37,234 nt of DNA from Rodentibacter rarus (GCF_001998965.1 NZ_MLHJ01000026.1:1-37234); one strand, 5' to 3'; shown: positions 24,797 to 34,018, numbered from the stretch's first letter. The notes: generated from the sequence alone by a model not told the origin. Program-made: numbers and translations.

Positions 24797-27700
24797 TTTT
24801 GCTTCTCCCAATAATTTATTCCAGCCTCAGGTTTAAACATTGTTTTAGGAACTCCATCTTTATTTATAGATATAAATGTATTTTTTTCTGGATAATAGAA
24901 TAACTTATCTCCATTAGTCCTTTCCTTGATTAAAGTTCCCTCAGGAGGATTTTTAATAAAATCATGAACATAATTTAGATAATCATCACTATTCTTCAAC
25001 TCAGGAAACTCATTTTTATGTTTTTCCCAGTGAGATAAAGCATTCTCTTGTGAGGAGAATTTCTTAGTCTCAGACCAAATATTTTTATCATTAATAGTGA
25101 CCCTAGTAGTAGAATAACCTGCAACTTCTCCAACAATCGGCAAGTTTGAATTAGCATTTGCCCAATTAGGTAATAGCCCCGTTTTTTCAACCCCTTTCTT
25201 CACCAATCCCGCCGATTTCTGCAACAACTTCGCCCCCGCCGCACCAACAACCATTCCGCTAACCGGGGTTGAACCGAAGTTACCCAAAATATAGCCTTGC
25301 ATTTCGCCTGCTAACGCAGGGTCATGTTTTACCGCGTATTCATATTGTTGATTCCATTCATCCATTGAAACATAGACTTGCTCTATCACTTCATTCGGAT
25401 GGGTGATTGCATAAGCAAGCGATTTTACGGTTTCATCAAGATTTAAGATAGCTTCCGCCGTTTCAACCACGTTATCTTTAACGCCTTTCGATTTGCCTTG
25501 TTGCATTGCGTCATAATAGGCTTCTGCTTTTTCTTCATCGCCGTTGAAATACAATTTCGCAAAGAGTTTGATATCATCCAAGCGCTCTTGATGAGGGTCA
25601 ACATCAAAGAAATTATTCTCCGCCGCCCGTTTCGCCGTGTCCGTGCCTGCCGTTGCAGTGAGGAACGAGCCGCCTTGTTGGTCTGTGCTGCCATTGGCTT
25701 TCGCTGTCAATGCGCCTGCCAATCCACCTGCCACTTGGCTCAAGGTGCTGATATTCTCTTTCTCACTTGCCGTTAGTTGGTCCGGCGTTTTGTCATAAAG
25801 GGCTTTAGTCAGTATTGTCGCCGTGGCTTCACCCGTTACGCCTGCAACCGCCCCCGTCAGCGGGTCTTTGCCCGTGACTTGGAACTCTACCGCCGAAAGC
25901 AAGGCGTGGGCTATCAGGTTGGTTGCCTTGTCTTTTGCCGTGTTCTCCTTCGTCATATCGTGGATTTGCTTGTTGAGATAAGGCGAAGCAAGTGCCACGA
26001 TTGCACCATTCGTGTCGTTTTGTGCCGCTGCCTGAAGCGCTGCCGTCACCGCACCGATTGCCATCCCATTCGGGCTGCCTATGCCATAAGTGCGGTCGAT
26101 ATTCTCTTGGATTTGGTTGATTTGTTCTCCAAGCTGTTGGGCTTGAGGGTGGTTTTTGCCATACTTCTCTTCCAGCTTAAACTTCTCAAGCCCGAGCTTG
26201 TTGATTTTCTCCCGCTCTTCATAAGTCGCAATACTGATAGCATTGTTGGCAATCTCGCCTAAGCTATTTTGTGCTTGAATAAGAGAGCCAACATCACTCA
26301 CTTTTCGGTTTTGAATAGCCTGGCTAATCATCAATGTTGCCGAACCCTCTGCTACCACAAGCCCCGCCTGATTATCCAAAGATTGGGCATTGATGATTAA
26401 ATCTTTCCCACTCAATAAACGGCCTTGTGCATTATTAAGGAACTCTCCCCTTTGATTCAATGCCATATTGCCACCGGCAAACATCAAGCCTTTTTCGTTA
26501 TTTAAACCTTTTTCTAAATTCAGTGTAAAATCACGCTCCCCTTGGCTTGCCCAACGCCCACCGTAATTTTCTATGCGTTGTGCTGTGGTGTTAATCCAAT
26601 CCGCTTTTAAATCCGCCTGTTCGGTTGAGAGCGTTGAAGGCGTATGAAACGCCAACTCATTTTCCGCGGTTAGCGTGGCCCGGTTCACTTTAATACCATT
26701 CTGACGAGCGACAAAACGCACATCATATCCATGGGTTTGGCTTTCACTTGCCTCCACTTTGCCGGCTTGAATATCTATTTTGCCTGAAGCAATATTTTTC
26801 CCTTTTGCTACAGTATGTTGAGTAGCGTTAATCTCAAGATTTTTTCTTGATGAGGTGTTATTAACCTCACGAGGTTTACCTCTTTCCTCAATACCTGCCG
26901 CCAATATAGAAGATGTTGAAGCCTCAACCAAGGTCGCACGATAGCGAATATGCCCACCCGCAATGGTTGAGCCCGTTTGTTCAATTTTACTTTTGGCGTG
27001 AATATCCACATCCCCTTGCGCCGTCTCAACGTTACCCTTTTGTATAAGGTCTGATTGTGTATGAATTTGAGTGTGTTGTCGGCTACTTATCGTTCCGCTA
27101 TTAACAATCCGCCCCTGACTATCAATCTGTACATTCCCCGCACTTGCCCCAATATGTCCCGCATTGCGTACCCCCAATCCATTTCCATGGTCCACCAGGT
27201 GAATTCGTTCGGCATACATCCCGCCCAGTTGGCTGACATCCACAGCGTAGCTTTGGTCGTCTTGCCGATGCGCCTGAGACTTAGAAGTGCGGTCTGTTTC
27301 ACCCCTGTTTTTATCCCCCACATAAACCACCGAATCATTGGTGCGGTTGACACGGTTTTTTCCCGTAGTCACCTTAATCCCTTTTTTCGACCACACCCCG
27401 CCATCAATTTTCACTTTTTCCGCAATAATGTCCGTGTAATCCGATTGCGAGTTATCCATTCCTTTACCGGCTACCGTCACTTTCCCCTTGTTAACATCAA
27501 AGCCTTTGAGCTCGCCATTTTCTAACCGGGCGTTTCCTGTCGTCATCGTGGTTCTGCCGGCATTTATCACGCCGCAGCCTTCACAATGAATCCCCGAAGG
27601 GTTCGCTATCACCACGTCCGCTTTTTTACCCGCCACTTCCACATAGCCTTTCAAACGACTTGGGTTAGCAGAATTGACTTCATTTAAAATCACTTTGGCT

Positions 27701-28188
27701 TCGCCACGGGCAAGGTTCGGATTGCCTTGCACCCAACCTGCCATTTGGCTTTGGGTGGCTTTTCGGGCGTTATTTAACACCGCCCCTTTTTCCGCCACAT
27801 CAAATTGCGAATATTGGTTACGGGATACCCCGCCGGCACTCGGCATTTGAATATTGACTTGCGGCAGTCCGTTTGCCGTTTGCAACACTGTCGGCTGTTG
27901 ATGGCCCGGGGCGGATTTATCCGCTCGAATCGCCATATCAACATCGGCTTGTGCACTGTTTGGGGCTAGATAAACAAAACCTAAAGCAACCATCAGGCTA
28001 AAATGAATGGGTTTGAGAAGACAGGCAACAGGATAAGCCCAAAGTGCGGTGGAATTTAACATTGTTTTTGTTTCCGCACTTTCAAGATTTTCACCGGTCG
28101 CCTTGCCTTGCGTTTTGGCAAGTTCGGACACAACAATAAACCGGTTCAATACACGGCTGAAAATAACTTTATAGTGGTTTTTGTTCAT
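24793..28188 (-). CDS. Shortened CdiA/FhaB-like TPS exoprotein with toxin-type C-terminus
   Basis: This 1131-residue protein is the TpsA partner. Its N-terminus has the extended signal peptide (MNKNHYKVIFSRVLNR..., cleavage about residue 81). The TPS domain follows, with NPNL (156-159), NPSGI (196-200) and the Cys202/Cys205 pair. A short beta-helical part comes next (to about 640), and then, abruptly, the pre-toxin region (GEIANNAISIATYEERE through VTGKDPLTG) with AENN at 856-859, a variant of the VENN marker. The last ~90 residues (ALSHWEKHKNEFPEL, NGDKLFYYP, PKTMFKPEAG) resemble BECR-fold RNase toxins such as those of the colicin D/EndoU type. Usual CdiA proteins exceed 2,500 residues, so the shaft and receptor-binding part seem deleted in frame near 26260. 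It follows the TpsB gene by 28 bases. Confidence 0.8.
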   Translation of the reverse strand: MNKNHYKVIFSRVLNRFIVVSELAKTQGKATGENLESAETKTMLNSTALWAYPVACLLKPIHFSLMVALGFVYLAPNSAQADVDMAIRADKSAPGHQQPTVLQTANGLPQVNIQMPSAGGVSRNQYSQFDVAEKGAVLNNARKATQSQMAGWVQGNPNLARGEAKVILNEVNSANPSRLKGYVEVAGKKADVVIANPSGIHCEGCGVINAGRTTMTTGNARLENGELKGFDVNKGKVTVAGKGMDNSQSDYTDIIAEKVKIDGGVWSKKGIKVTTGKNRVNRTNDSVVYVGDKNRGETDRTSKSQAHRQDDQSYAVDVSQLGGMYAERIHLVDHGNGLGVRNAGHIGASAGNVQIDSQGRIVNSGTISSRQHTQIHTQSDLIQKGNVETAQGDVDIHAKSKIEQTGSTIAGGHIRYRATLVEASTSSILAAGIEERGKPREVNNTSSRKNLEINATQHTVAKGKNIASGKIDIQAGKVEASESQTHGYDVRFVARQNGIKVNRATLTAENELAFHTPSTLSTEQADLKADWINTTAQRIENYGGRWASQGERDFTLNLEKGLNNEKGLMFAGGNMALNQRGEFLNNAQGRLLSGKDLIINAQSLDNQAGLVVAEGSATLMISQAIQNRKVSDVGSLIQAQNSLGEIANNAISIATYEEREKINKLGLEKFKLEEKYGKNHPQAQQLGEQINQIQENIDRTYGIGSPNGMAIGAVTAALQAAAQNDTNGAIVALASPYLNKQIHDMTKENTAKDKATNLIAHALLSAVEFQVTGKDPLTGAVAGVTGEATATILTKALYDKTPDQLTASEKENISTLSQVAGGLAGALTAKANGSTDQQGGSFLTATAGTDTAKRAAENNFFDVDPHQERLDDIKLFAKLYFNGDEEKAEAYYDAMQQGKSKGVKDNVVETAEAILNLDETVKSLAYAITHPNEVIEQVYVSMDEWNQQYEYAVKHDPALAGEMQGYILGNFGSTPVSGMVVGAAGAKLLQKSAGLVKKGVEKTGLLPNWANANSNLPIVGEVAGYSTTRVTINDKNIWSETKKFSSQENALSHWEKHKNEFPELKNSDDYLNYVHDFIKNPPEGTLIKERTNGDKLFYYPEKNTFISINKDGVPKTMFKPEAGINYWEKQK

Positions 28189-28216
28189 ATTGTTTCCTTT
28201 AGCGTTGTCAATTTGT

Positions 28217-29980
28217 TTAAAAACGGTAACTGAGGTGAAACCCGGTCGTCATATGGCTGGTGCGAAAACCTTGCGGCTTTTTGATAGGGGTGCCGATAAA
28301 GTATTCATAGTTGATGCCCCAAACTTTTCCTCGAAGCCCAATCACCCCACCGGTGAGACGATTCCCCAGCTGAAGCTCTTCTTGATGAGAACGCACCACG
28401 CCTTTATCTAGACCAAGATAAAGTTCGTGTCCTTTGTTCATCATATTCCAAGCCAATTCGTTACGCCACAGCCAACCCCGTTCGCCGGAAAGTGTGAGCT
28501 CACCATCAAAACCCCGCACCGTATAACGTCCGCCAATGCTGAATTTATCTTGTTGCACCAAGGGTGTTTGATTCCACTGGGCATTCCAGCTCGTGTGAAA
28601 ACGCAGTGCTTGGTTGGCAAGGGTGAAAGGATAGGTGAAATCAATGGAGGCTGTGAGAATTTGCATTCTTGATGTGCCTTCGCCAAAGGTTTCTTCCGGG
28701 GCGGGTAAGGCTCGATAAGCACCGGTTCCACGCTTATAGTGCGCACCAAGTTGAAGGGTCGCATTGCCAATATAGTGCGTATGATTTAATCCCACTTCCC
28801 AACCTGCCGTTCTTCGGCGTTGCACTTCAACTTCTGTATCATTAATGTAATTTGAGGATTTTCTCGCCCATACCGCCGCATTAATATCGGTTTTATATTG
28901 ACTACCACGGGATAGTAAACGGCTGAGATTGGCTTTCATTTGTTGGCTTTCTCCGGAATATTGATAAGATTCAAAGGCACCGGCAATGGTTTGATGATAG
29001 GTATAACGTGAGCCGGAAAGGGTGAGTAAATAATTTTTCCACGGAATGGAATAATAAAGGCTGACGTTTTGACTGCCGTAATCCCCCTCTGCATTATCAC
29101 TATCTCGTTTAAAACTGCGTGTGCCGCTGATATAGAACATATCATTTAAAGTGAAAACATTGTCCCACGAAAAGGTGGCGAAACCTTGTAAACGTCCTGT
29201 GGCTTTGGTACCGGAATCATCCAGCCCCAAGGTTAAATGGAAAGGTAAGGTTTGTTTATATTGAATCACCACATCCGTTTCGCCCACTTCTTCACTTGGT
29301 ATCAATTCAATATTCGCATCGGCACTGGGTATGCGTTTTAAATTTTCTAACCCTTGCTCAATATCACGCACATTTAAAATATCCCCTTGTGCCATCGGCA
29401 TCGCAAACCACAGCGTACCTCGTGTCGCAAAAGGGAGCGCACTTTGATCTTGTAATTGAATATGTCCGACTTTGCCCGGAATTACTGTCAACACCAACAT
29501 TCCCGAACGCAAATCCTGCGGTTCAACCAATACACGCGTACTCACATAACCAAAATCAATTAAGCGGTTTTGAATACGGCGCAATAAGACATTAATCCCC
29601 TCCGCACCAATGCAAGTCGGCAACGCAAAATCACGCTCGGCATAAATGGCATTTAACGCCCAATGAAAGCGGCTGGGTTGAATAAATTTAGGGTTAGCTT
29701 CATTTGCATTAAAATCGGTAAGAACGAGTTGATGAATGGGGAAACATTGTGCTTCTTGTCGAGGAAATGCCGTTGATGATATTTTCTCCGCCTCAAGGCT
29801 AATATGGGGAGTGTGCACTTGCCGGGCTTGGATTTCACTATTTAGCTCAACTTGTTGCTGTTGCTGCCTTGCGATAACTTGTTTTTCCGCTTCTGTTGGT
29901 AAACGATTTGGCACGGCATAGAGAAAAGAAGGAAAAATAAAGAGGGGACTTAGGGTTAAAAAAGAAAAGGAGAGTTTCAT
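28217..29980 (-). CDS. TpsB-family outer-membrane transporter (FhaC/ShlB/CdiB-like)
   Basis: The 587-residue protein is the pore that secretes the TpsA exoprotein across the outer membrane. It has a signal peptide (cleavage about residue 22), a Gln-rich plug-helix stretch (35-45), two POTRA-type domains (about 75-250, with VLTDFNANEAN and LVLTVIPGKVGHIQ), a 16-strand barrel with the conserved YTVRGFDGE loop motif, and a terminal FHLSYRF ending in Phe. Length is normal for the family and no frame defects are seen. The downstream cdiA-like gene starts 28 bases later with AAAGGAAAC as ribosome-binding site, so the two form an operon. Confidence 0.92.
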   Translation of the reverse strand: MKLSFSFLTLSPLFIFPSFLYAVPNRLPTEAEKQVIARQQQQQVELNSEIQARQVHTPHISLEAEKISSTAFPRQEAQCFPIHQLVLTDFNANEANPKFIQPSRFHWALNAIYAERDFALPTCIGAEGINVLLRRIQNRLIDFGYVSTRVLVEPQDLRSGMLVLTVIPGKVGHIQLQDQSALPFATRGTLWFAMPMAQGDILNVRDIEQGLENLKRIPSADANIELIPSEEVGETDVVIQYKQTLPFHLTLGLDDSGTKATGRLQGFATFSWDNVFTLNDMFYISGTRSFKRDSDNAEGDYGSQNVSLYYSIPWKNYLLTLSGSRYTYHQTIAGAFESYQYSGESQQMKANLSRLLSRGSQYKTDINAAVWARKSSNYINDTEVEVQRRRTAGWEVGLNHTHYIGNATLQLGAHYKRGTGAYRALPAPEETFGEGTSRMQILTASIDFTYPFTLANQALRFHTSWNAQWNQTPLVQQDKFSIGGRYTVRGFDGELTLSGERGWLWRNELAWNMMNKGHELYLGLDKGVVRSHQEELQLGNRLTGGVIGLRGKVWGINYEYFIGTPIKKPQGFRTSHMTTGFHLSYRF

Positions 29981-30129
29981 AAATAAGATGATTCATTATT
30001 GGGTAAATATTAACCACAAAATACTTAAATAAAGAACAAAATTCAAGTTTTAACAATAAAAATCATATAAAAAATAGGGATATTTTGAGAATGTCGCCAT
30101 TCATTGGCTTATCGTTAGCAGTCATAAAT
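29981..30129. other. AT-rich spacer upstream of the TpsB gene
   Basis: No open frame, RNA gene or clear repeat is seen here. The stretch must contain the minus-strand promoter of the TpsB gene, but no well-matched -35/-10 pair stands out. The remainder of the gap up to the tRNA is taken by the terminator and the direct repeat described separately. Confidence 0.5.
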
Positions 30130-30157
30130 AAAATACCATCAGGTACAGGTATTTTTT
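30130..30157 (+). terminator. Plus-strand terminator with no plus-strand gene before it
   Basis: AAAATACC and GGTATTTT form an eight-bp stem with a ten-base loop followed by TTAT. It points in the plus direction although the preceding gene (TpsB) is on the minus strand. It partly coincides with the start of the right direct repeat and looks like a relic of the terminator now found after the receptor gene at 22395-22437. Confidence 0.5.
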
Positions 30158-30283
30158 ATAGTAATTACGTCTTATTCAATAACATCAACAATGTTTAATT
30201 TGTAAACATTTTGTTTATTTTGACGGCAAATACACAATAAACTTTTGTTGAAAGCTTGCAAAATTTTTTGAATAGCGTATAGT
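30139..30283 (+). repeat. Direct repeat, right copy: tRNA-fMet upstream region
   Basis: This 145-base copy of 22418-22562 leads directly into the initiator tRNA gene. It contains the functional-looking tRNA promoter, TTGCAA (30256-30261) and TATAGT (30278-30283) with a 16-base spacer. It marks the right edge of the TPS/CDI-like block. Confidence 0.8.
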
Positions 30284-30296
30284 GCACACCGTCAGA

Positions 30297-30373
30297 CGCG
30301 GGGTGGAGCAGCTTGGTAGCTCGTCGGGCTCATAACCCGAAGGCCGTCGGTTCAAATCCGGCCCCCGCAACCA
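30297..30373 (+). tRNA. Initiator tRNA-fMet (anticodon CAT)
   Basis: The 77-base sequence folds as a full cloverleaf with encoded CCA. The initiator marks are all present: a C1-A72 mismatch at the top of the acceptor stem and three G-C pairs in the anticodon stem (GGGCTCATAACCC). It differs from E. coli initiator tRNA at only about two positions. A strong promoter precedes it and a terminator follows. Confidence 0.97.
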
Positions 30374-30379
30374 AATTTT

Positions 30380-30410
30380 AAAGCATCGATTTTGTCGATG
30401 CTTTTTTCTT
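30380..30410 (+). terminator. Terminator of tRNA-fMet
   Basis: AAAGCATCGA (30380-30389) and TCGATGCTTT (30395-30404) pair perfectly around a five-base loop and continue into a T-run, seven bases after the tRNA end. Confidence 0.85.
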
Positions 30411-30421
30411 TTCTTTTTCCA

Positions 30422-30457
30422 TAAAAGCCCTTTTCCTCTGTAGGAAAAAGGCTTTTT
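30422..30457 (-). terminator. Terminator of gcvA-rlmM
   Basis: On the minus strand AGCCTTTTTCCT and AGGAAAAGGGCT pair (one bulge) around a four-base loop and end in TTTTAT, starting directly after the rlmM stop codon. It stands back to back with the tRNA terminator. Confidence 0.7.
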
Positions 30458-30458
30458 C

Positions 30459-31547
30459 TCATTTAAGCACAATATGTACGGTAATTTCTTCTCTATCGTG
30501 GTAGAGATGTTTTGCTTGGATCTCAAAACTCAAATTTTGCTTATTCAGCATTTCTGTGAGATTTTCTAAGCATTGCATCACTTCTTGATAGCGTTTTTTC
30601 ATCGGCAGTTTTAAATTAAAAATCGTTTCACGACACCAGCCGTTCACCAGCCATTTACCAATTAAATTGGCGATGCGGCTTGGCTGCTCTACCATATCGC
30701 AGACCAACCAATCCACTTTTTTGCGTTTTGGTGGCTGAAACTTAAAACCGTCTTCCGCACAATGTTCAATACGACCGGTTTCATACAAACTTTCCGCCAT
30801 TTTTCCGTGATCCACCGCATAAACAAATAAGCCACGTTTGACTAATTGGTATGTCCAACCTCCCGGACAGGCTCCCAAATCAACACCTACCATATTGCCA
30901 TTTAAACACTTTTCCTCGTCCTTTCTAGGAATAAAGGTCAATATCGCTTCTTCTAATTTCAAGGTAGAACGACTTGGCGCATCAGCAGGAAATTTCAAAC
31001 GGGGAATCCCCATAAAATGCTCGGAATGGTTATTGGTATAAGAATAGCCTACATAGCAACTATTTGGTTTCACAAAAAAACAATGCAAAAACAGACCGCT
31101 CTTTTGAGGCGTACTCGCCATTAACCAGCCTTTCTTTTTCAAGGCTTGACGTAATGGCACGGTAAATTTTCGACAAAAGGTGGAAAGGGATTTGGATTCA
31201 TTGGTATCCGCCATTTCGACAAAAAGGTGGCTTGATGGCTGAAAATTCACTTGTGCTGATAAGGCTTCAAAGGCTGAAATAATCGGGCTAATACGATCCG
31301 CAGGATCAAGGTTTTCCAATAGATTGGATACCACCAACATTTGGCGGGCAAAAATGAGCTGATTAAAGGGGATTTCGCGTGCTAAACGATCCGCTTCATT
31401 AGGCTGATAGCATTCAAACAGCACATAGCCCGAATGTTCTTGTACTCGGGCAAAGCCAAATATACCTAAATCTGCTGCGTGATCCGTTATTTCTGCCGCC
31501 ACTTCTTTTTCAAAACCGGGACGACAATACAAAGCGAGTTTATTCAT
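30459..31547 (-). CDS. rlmM: 23S rRNA 2'-O-ribose methyltransferase RlmM
   Basis: RlmM methylates the 2'-OH of C2498 of 23S rRNA. The protein has the N-terminal RNA-binding THUMP-like part and a Rossmann methyltransferase domain with [16 protein letters not shown] (SAM site), the acidic CDMVEQP and the Lys-bearing [10 protein letters not shown] choose the ATG at 31547 ([15 protein letters not shown], 362 residues), which matches the E. coli start. An ATG nine bases earlier is possible. The start overlaps the gcvA stop by eight bases, so the two genes are coupled. Confidence 0.93.
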   Translation of the reverse strand: MNKLALYCRPGFEKEVAAEITDHAADLGIFGFARVQEHSGYVLFECYQPNEADRLAREIPFNQLIFARQMLVVSNLLENLDPADRISPIISAFEALSAQVNFQPSSHLFVEMADTNESKSLSTFCRKFTVPLRQALKKKGWLMASTPQKSGLFLHCFFVKPNSCYVGYSYTNNHSEHFMGIPRLKFPADAPSRSTLKLEEAILTFIPRKDEEKCLNGNMVGVDLGACPGGWTYQLVKRGLFVYAVDHGKMAESLYETGRIEHCAEDGFKFQPPKRKKVDWLVCDMVEQPSRIANLIGKWLVNGWCRETIFNLKLPMKKRYQEVMQCLENLTEMLNKQNLSFEIQAKHLYHDREEITVHIVLK

Positions 31548-32433
31548 TTTCTTCATTTTTTATTGCATTAATAATCCAATGGCGAAAGGCTTGGATTTGT
31601 TCATCATCAAGGCGATCAAGGTGATTCACCACATAAAAGGATTTGGGATCAGGCAAATCTGTTGGGAAAACGACTTTCAACGATCCCTGTTCAATTTCTT
31701 GTAATGCCAGCAAGCGATTTGATAACACAATACCCTGTCCGTGGATAGCCGCCTGCAATGCCATAAAAGTATGGCTAAATAAGGGGCCTTGCAGGATATT
31801 TAATTCATCTAATGCCAGATAATCCGCCATCGCACGCCAATTATCTCGGGTATGAGTATGAATTAAGGTGTGGAATTTTAAATCTTCTTTACAATGAATG
31901 GGATTTTTTGCCAGTAATTCAGGCGAGGCTAAAATCAGCAAATTCTCTTTACCCAAGCGATCCACCTGCAAATTTTGCCAGTTTCCTTTGCCATAATAAA
32001 TCGCAAGATCAATTTCTTTATTGAGTAATCCTTCATCCTGATCCAGCCCTTTTAAGCGTACTTCAATTTTGGGATGAAGCCGATTAAATTCACTGAGATG
32101 CGGAACAAGCCATTGAATCCCAAAGGTTTGTGGCACACCAATACTCAGGTGAGGATCGTTTTTTAATATGAATAACTTTTCCGTTGCCTCATTAAGTTTA
32201 CGCAAAATTTTATTAATATCGACAAAATAGGCTTGACCAAACTCCGTTAATTCTAAGGCTCGATTTTTACGTTTAAATAATTCAACGCCTAAAAAATCTT
32301 CTAACAGTTTTATTTGATGACTCACCGCTGCTTGGGTCACAAAAAGTTCATCAGCCGCTTTTGTAAAACTCAAATGCCGGGCGGCAGATTCAAAGGACTT
32401 CAGTGAATTCAAGGGGGGCAAACGTTTATACAT
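31540..32433 (-). CDS. gcvA: LysR-type regulator GcvA
   Basis: GcvA controls the glycine-cleavage operon and activates the small RNA gene gcvB. The frame from 32433 ([20 protein letters not shown], 297 residues) follows the E. coli GcvA N-terminus closely, with the winged helix-turn-helix at about 18-60 ([19 protein letters not shown]). An earlier ATG at 32460 is unlikely because a -10-like TATTAT lies only a few bases upstream of it (32469-32464), putting the transcript start about there. The gene is divergent from gcvB, the arrangement known in enterobacteria, and coupled to rlmM downstream. Confidence 0.9.
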   Translation of the reverse strand: MYKRLPPLNSLKSFESAARHLSFTKAADELFVTQAAVSHQIKLLEDFLGVELFKRKNRALELTEFGQAYFVDINKILRKLNEATEKLFILKNDPHLSIGVPQTFGIQWLVPHLSEFNRLHPKIEVRLKGLDQDEGLLNKEIDLAIYYGKGNWQNLQVDRLGKENLLILASPELLAKNPIHCKEDLKFHTLIHTHTRDNWRAMADYLALDELNILQGPLFSHTFMALQAAIHGQGIVLSNRLLALQEIEQGSLKVVFPTDLPDPKSFYVVNHLDRLDDEQIQAFRHWIINAIKNEENE

Positions 32434-32540
32434 AGTGATTTCCAAAGAGAATTTTTTCATCTTATAATAGGCGGGTTTTCTTTCGGATTATTTTTTCTAA
32501 TCCATCAAATAAAAAAACATCATTTGTTCTTCTTATTACC

Positions 32541-32734
32541 ACTTCCTACAATGCGCACATACTTAATGATTGGTAATTCCTTACTAGTTAATGAGTTTCG
32601 GACTTAAGTATGATGTTGTGTTTGCATAGAGTTCGGGAAACCGAACTTGAGTAACGAAATAAGTTACTCCTTTACTTCCTGTATTATTTAAACCTTTTGG
32701 TTAGACGCTGCTCATTAGGGGTGGCGTTTTTTTT
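32541..32734 (+). ncRNA. gcvB: Small regulatory RNA GcvB
   Basis: GcvB is an Hfq-dependent RNA that represses amino-acid transport and biosynthesis mRNAs. Evidence is the position opposite gcvA and conserved pieces in the right order: ACTTCCT at the 5' end, the G/U-rich seed region R1 (GATGTTGTGTTTGCAT, 32612-32627), two internal hairpins (GTTCGGGAAACCGAAC and GAGTAAC...GTTACTC), a CTTTACTTCCTGTA element, and a terminator stem (ACGCTGCTC with GGGGTGGCGT) followed by eight T. The length of about 194 bases suits the family. The 5' end is approximate; a -10-like TATTAC lies at 32534-32539. Confidence 0.85.
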
Positions 32735-32879
32735 GTGTGGGATTTTAACACACTTCTTTTTTTTCTTCTTTCACTTTATGAGATTTTCCCCTCCTCTATA
32801 AATGCTAAAAATCATAAAAAATTTCTGCTTTAAGGTTTAAATGCTCAGAATAATGATGTAGATTAGCACCATTTCATTC

Positions 32880-32887
32880 ACACAATA
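32880..32887 (+). promoter_or_regulatory. Candidate GcvB pairing site in the ilvE leader
   Basis: ACACAATA, 17-24 bases before the ilvE ATG, can pair over eight positions (one G-U) with TGTTGTGT (32614-32621) in the R1 seed of GcvB. C/A-rich sites at this distance are typical GcvB targets. No experimental support is available here. Confidence 0.4.
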
Positions 32888-32903
32888 AATAAAGGGAAGC
32901 AAA

Positions 32904-33935
32904 ATGAAAGACTTAGATTGGCATAATTTGGGTTTTAATTATATTAAAACCGACTATCGTTTTATTGCCCATTGGAAAAATGGTCAATGGGATGAAGGAA
33001 AACTAACCACAGATAATACTTTACATATTCACGAAGGTTCAACCGCACTTCACTACGGTCAGCAATGTTTTGAAGGTCTAAAGGCCTACCGTTGTAAAGA
33101 CGACTCAATTAACTTATTCCGTCCTGACGAAAATGCAAAACGTATGCAACACACCGCAGATCGTCTCTTAATGCCACAAGTTCCTACGGAATTATTCGTT
33201 CGAGCCTGTAAAGAAGTCGTCAAAGCAAATGAACAATGGGTGGGACCTTATGGTTCCGGTGCAACCTTATATTTACGTCCATTCCTCATTGGTGTAGGTG
33301 AAAACATCGGTGTGAAAGCCGCACCGGAATTTATTTTCTCTGTTTTCTGTTGTCCGGTAGGGGCTTATTTCAAAGGGGGATTAACGCCTTCTAATTTCAT
33401 CACCACCGAATACGACCGTGCCGCACCGATGGGTACCGGTGGTGTGAAAGTCGGTGGGAACTATGCAGCAAGTTTACTTCCTCACGAATTAGCGGTGGAA
33501 CAGGGTGATGAAGGACGCAAATTTGCCGATGCGATTTATCTTGATCCGAAAACCCATACTAAAATTGAAGAAGTGGGGGCAGCAAATTTCTTCGGCATTA
33601 CCAAAGACAACAAATTTATCACGCCAATATCGGAATCCATCTTACCGAGTATCACGAAATATTCGTTACTTTATATTGCGAAAGAACGCTTGGGAATGGA
33701 AGCCATTGAGGGGGATGTGTATATCGATCAACTTGATCAATTTGCCGAAGCCGGTGCTTGTGGTACCGCAGCAGTGATTTCGCCGGTGGGCGGTATTCAA
33801 CACAAAGATAAATTCCATGTTTTCTATTCAGAAACGGAAGTCGGTCCGGTTACCCGTAAACTCTATGATGAACTTACCGGTATTCAATTCGGTGATATTG
33901 AAGCCCCGGAAGGCTGGATAGTAAAAGTGGAATAA
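32904..33935 (+). CDS. ilvE: Branched-chain amino acid aminotransferase IlvE
   Basis: IlvE is the PLP enzyme that makes leucine, isoleucine and valine from their 2-oxo acids, using glutamate. At 343 residues it belongs to the type II (eukaryote-like) branch, not the 309-residue E. coli type. The PLP lysine is Lys182 in [12 protein letters not shown]; further landmarks are [14 protein letters not shown] and [16 protein letters not shown] stands before the ATG. The 169-base spacer between gcvB and ilvE is U/A-rich, with a possible GcvB site. An uptake signal lies near 33047. A strong terminator follows. Confidence 0.95.
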   Translation: MKDLDWHNLGFNYIKTDYRFIAHWKNGQWDEGKLTTDNTLHIHEGSTALHYGQQCFEGLKAYRCKDDSINLFRPDENAKRMQHTADRLLMPQVPTELFVRACKEVVKANEQWVGPYGSGATLYLRPFLIGVGENIGVKAAPEFIFSVFCCPVGAYFKGGLTPSNFITTEYDRAAPMGTGGVKVGGNYAASLLPHELAVEQGDEGRKFADAIYLDPKTHTKIEEVGAANFFGITKDNKFITPISESILPSITKYSLLYIAKERLGMEAIEGDVYIDQLDQFAEAGACGTAAVISPVGGIQHKDKFHVFYSETEVGPVTRKLYDELTGIQFGDIEAPEGWIVKVE

Positions 33936-34018
33936 TTAAGAGAAATTCTAAATCCTAGCAGGCATTGAAGTAGGTTTGAAATAATCTGACCTAAACAAGA
34001 AAGAGACATTAAATAAAA

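Noticed and set aside
25777-26262. 161-codon plus-strand frame opposite the cdiA-like gene
   Set aside because: Arginine/cysteine-rich composition typical of an antisense shadow; the minus strand codes for a recognised pre-toxin region.
27055-27525. 156-codon plus-strand frame opposite the TPS domain
   Set aside because: Antisense to conserved TPS motifs; no start signal or family resemblance.
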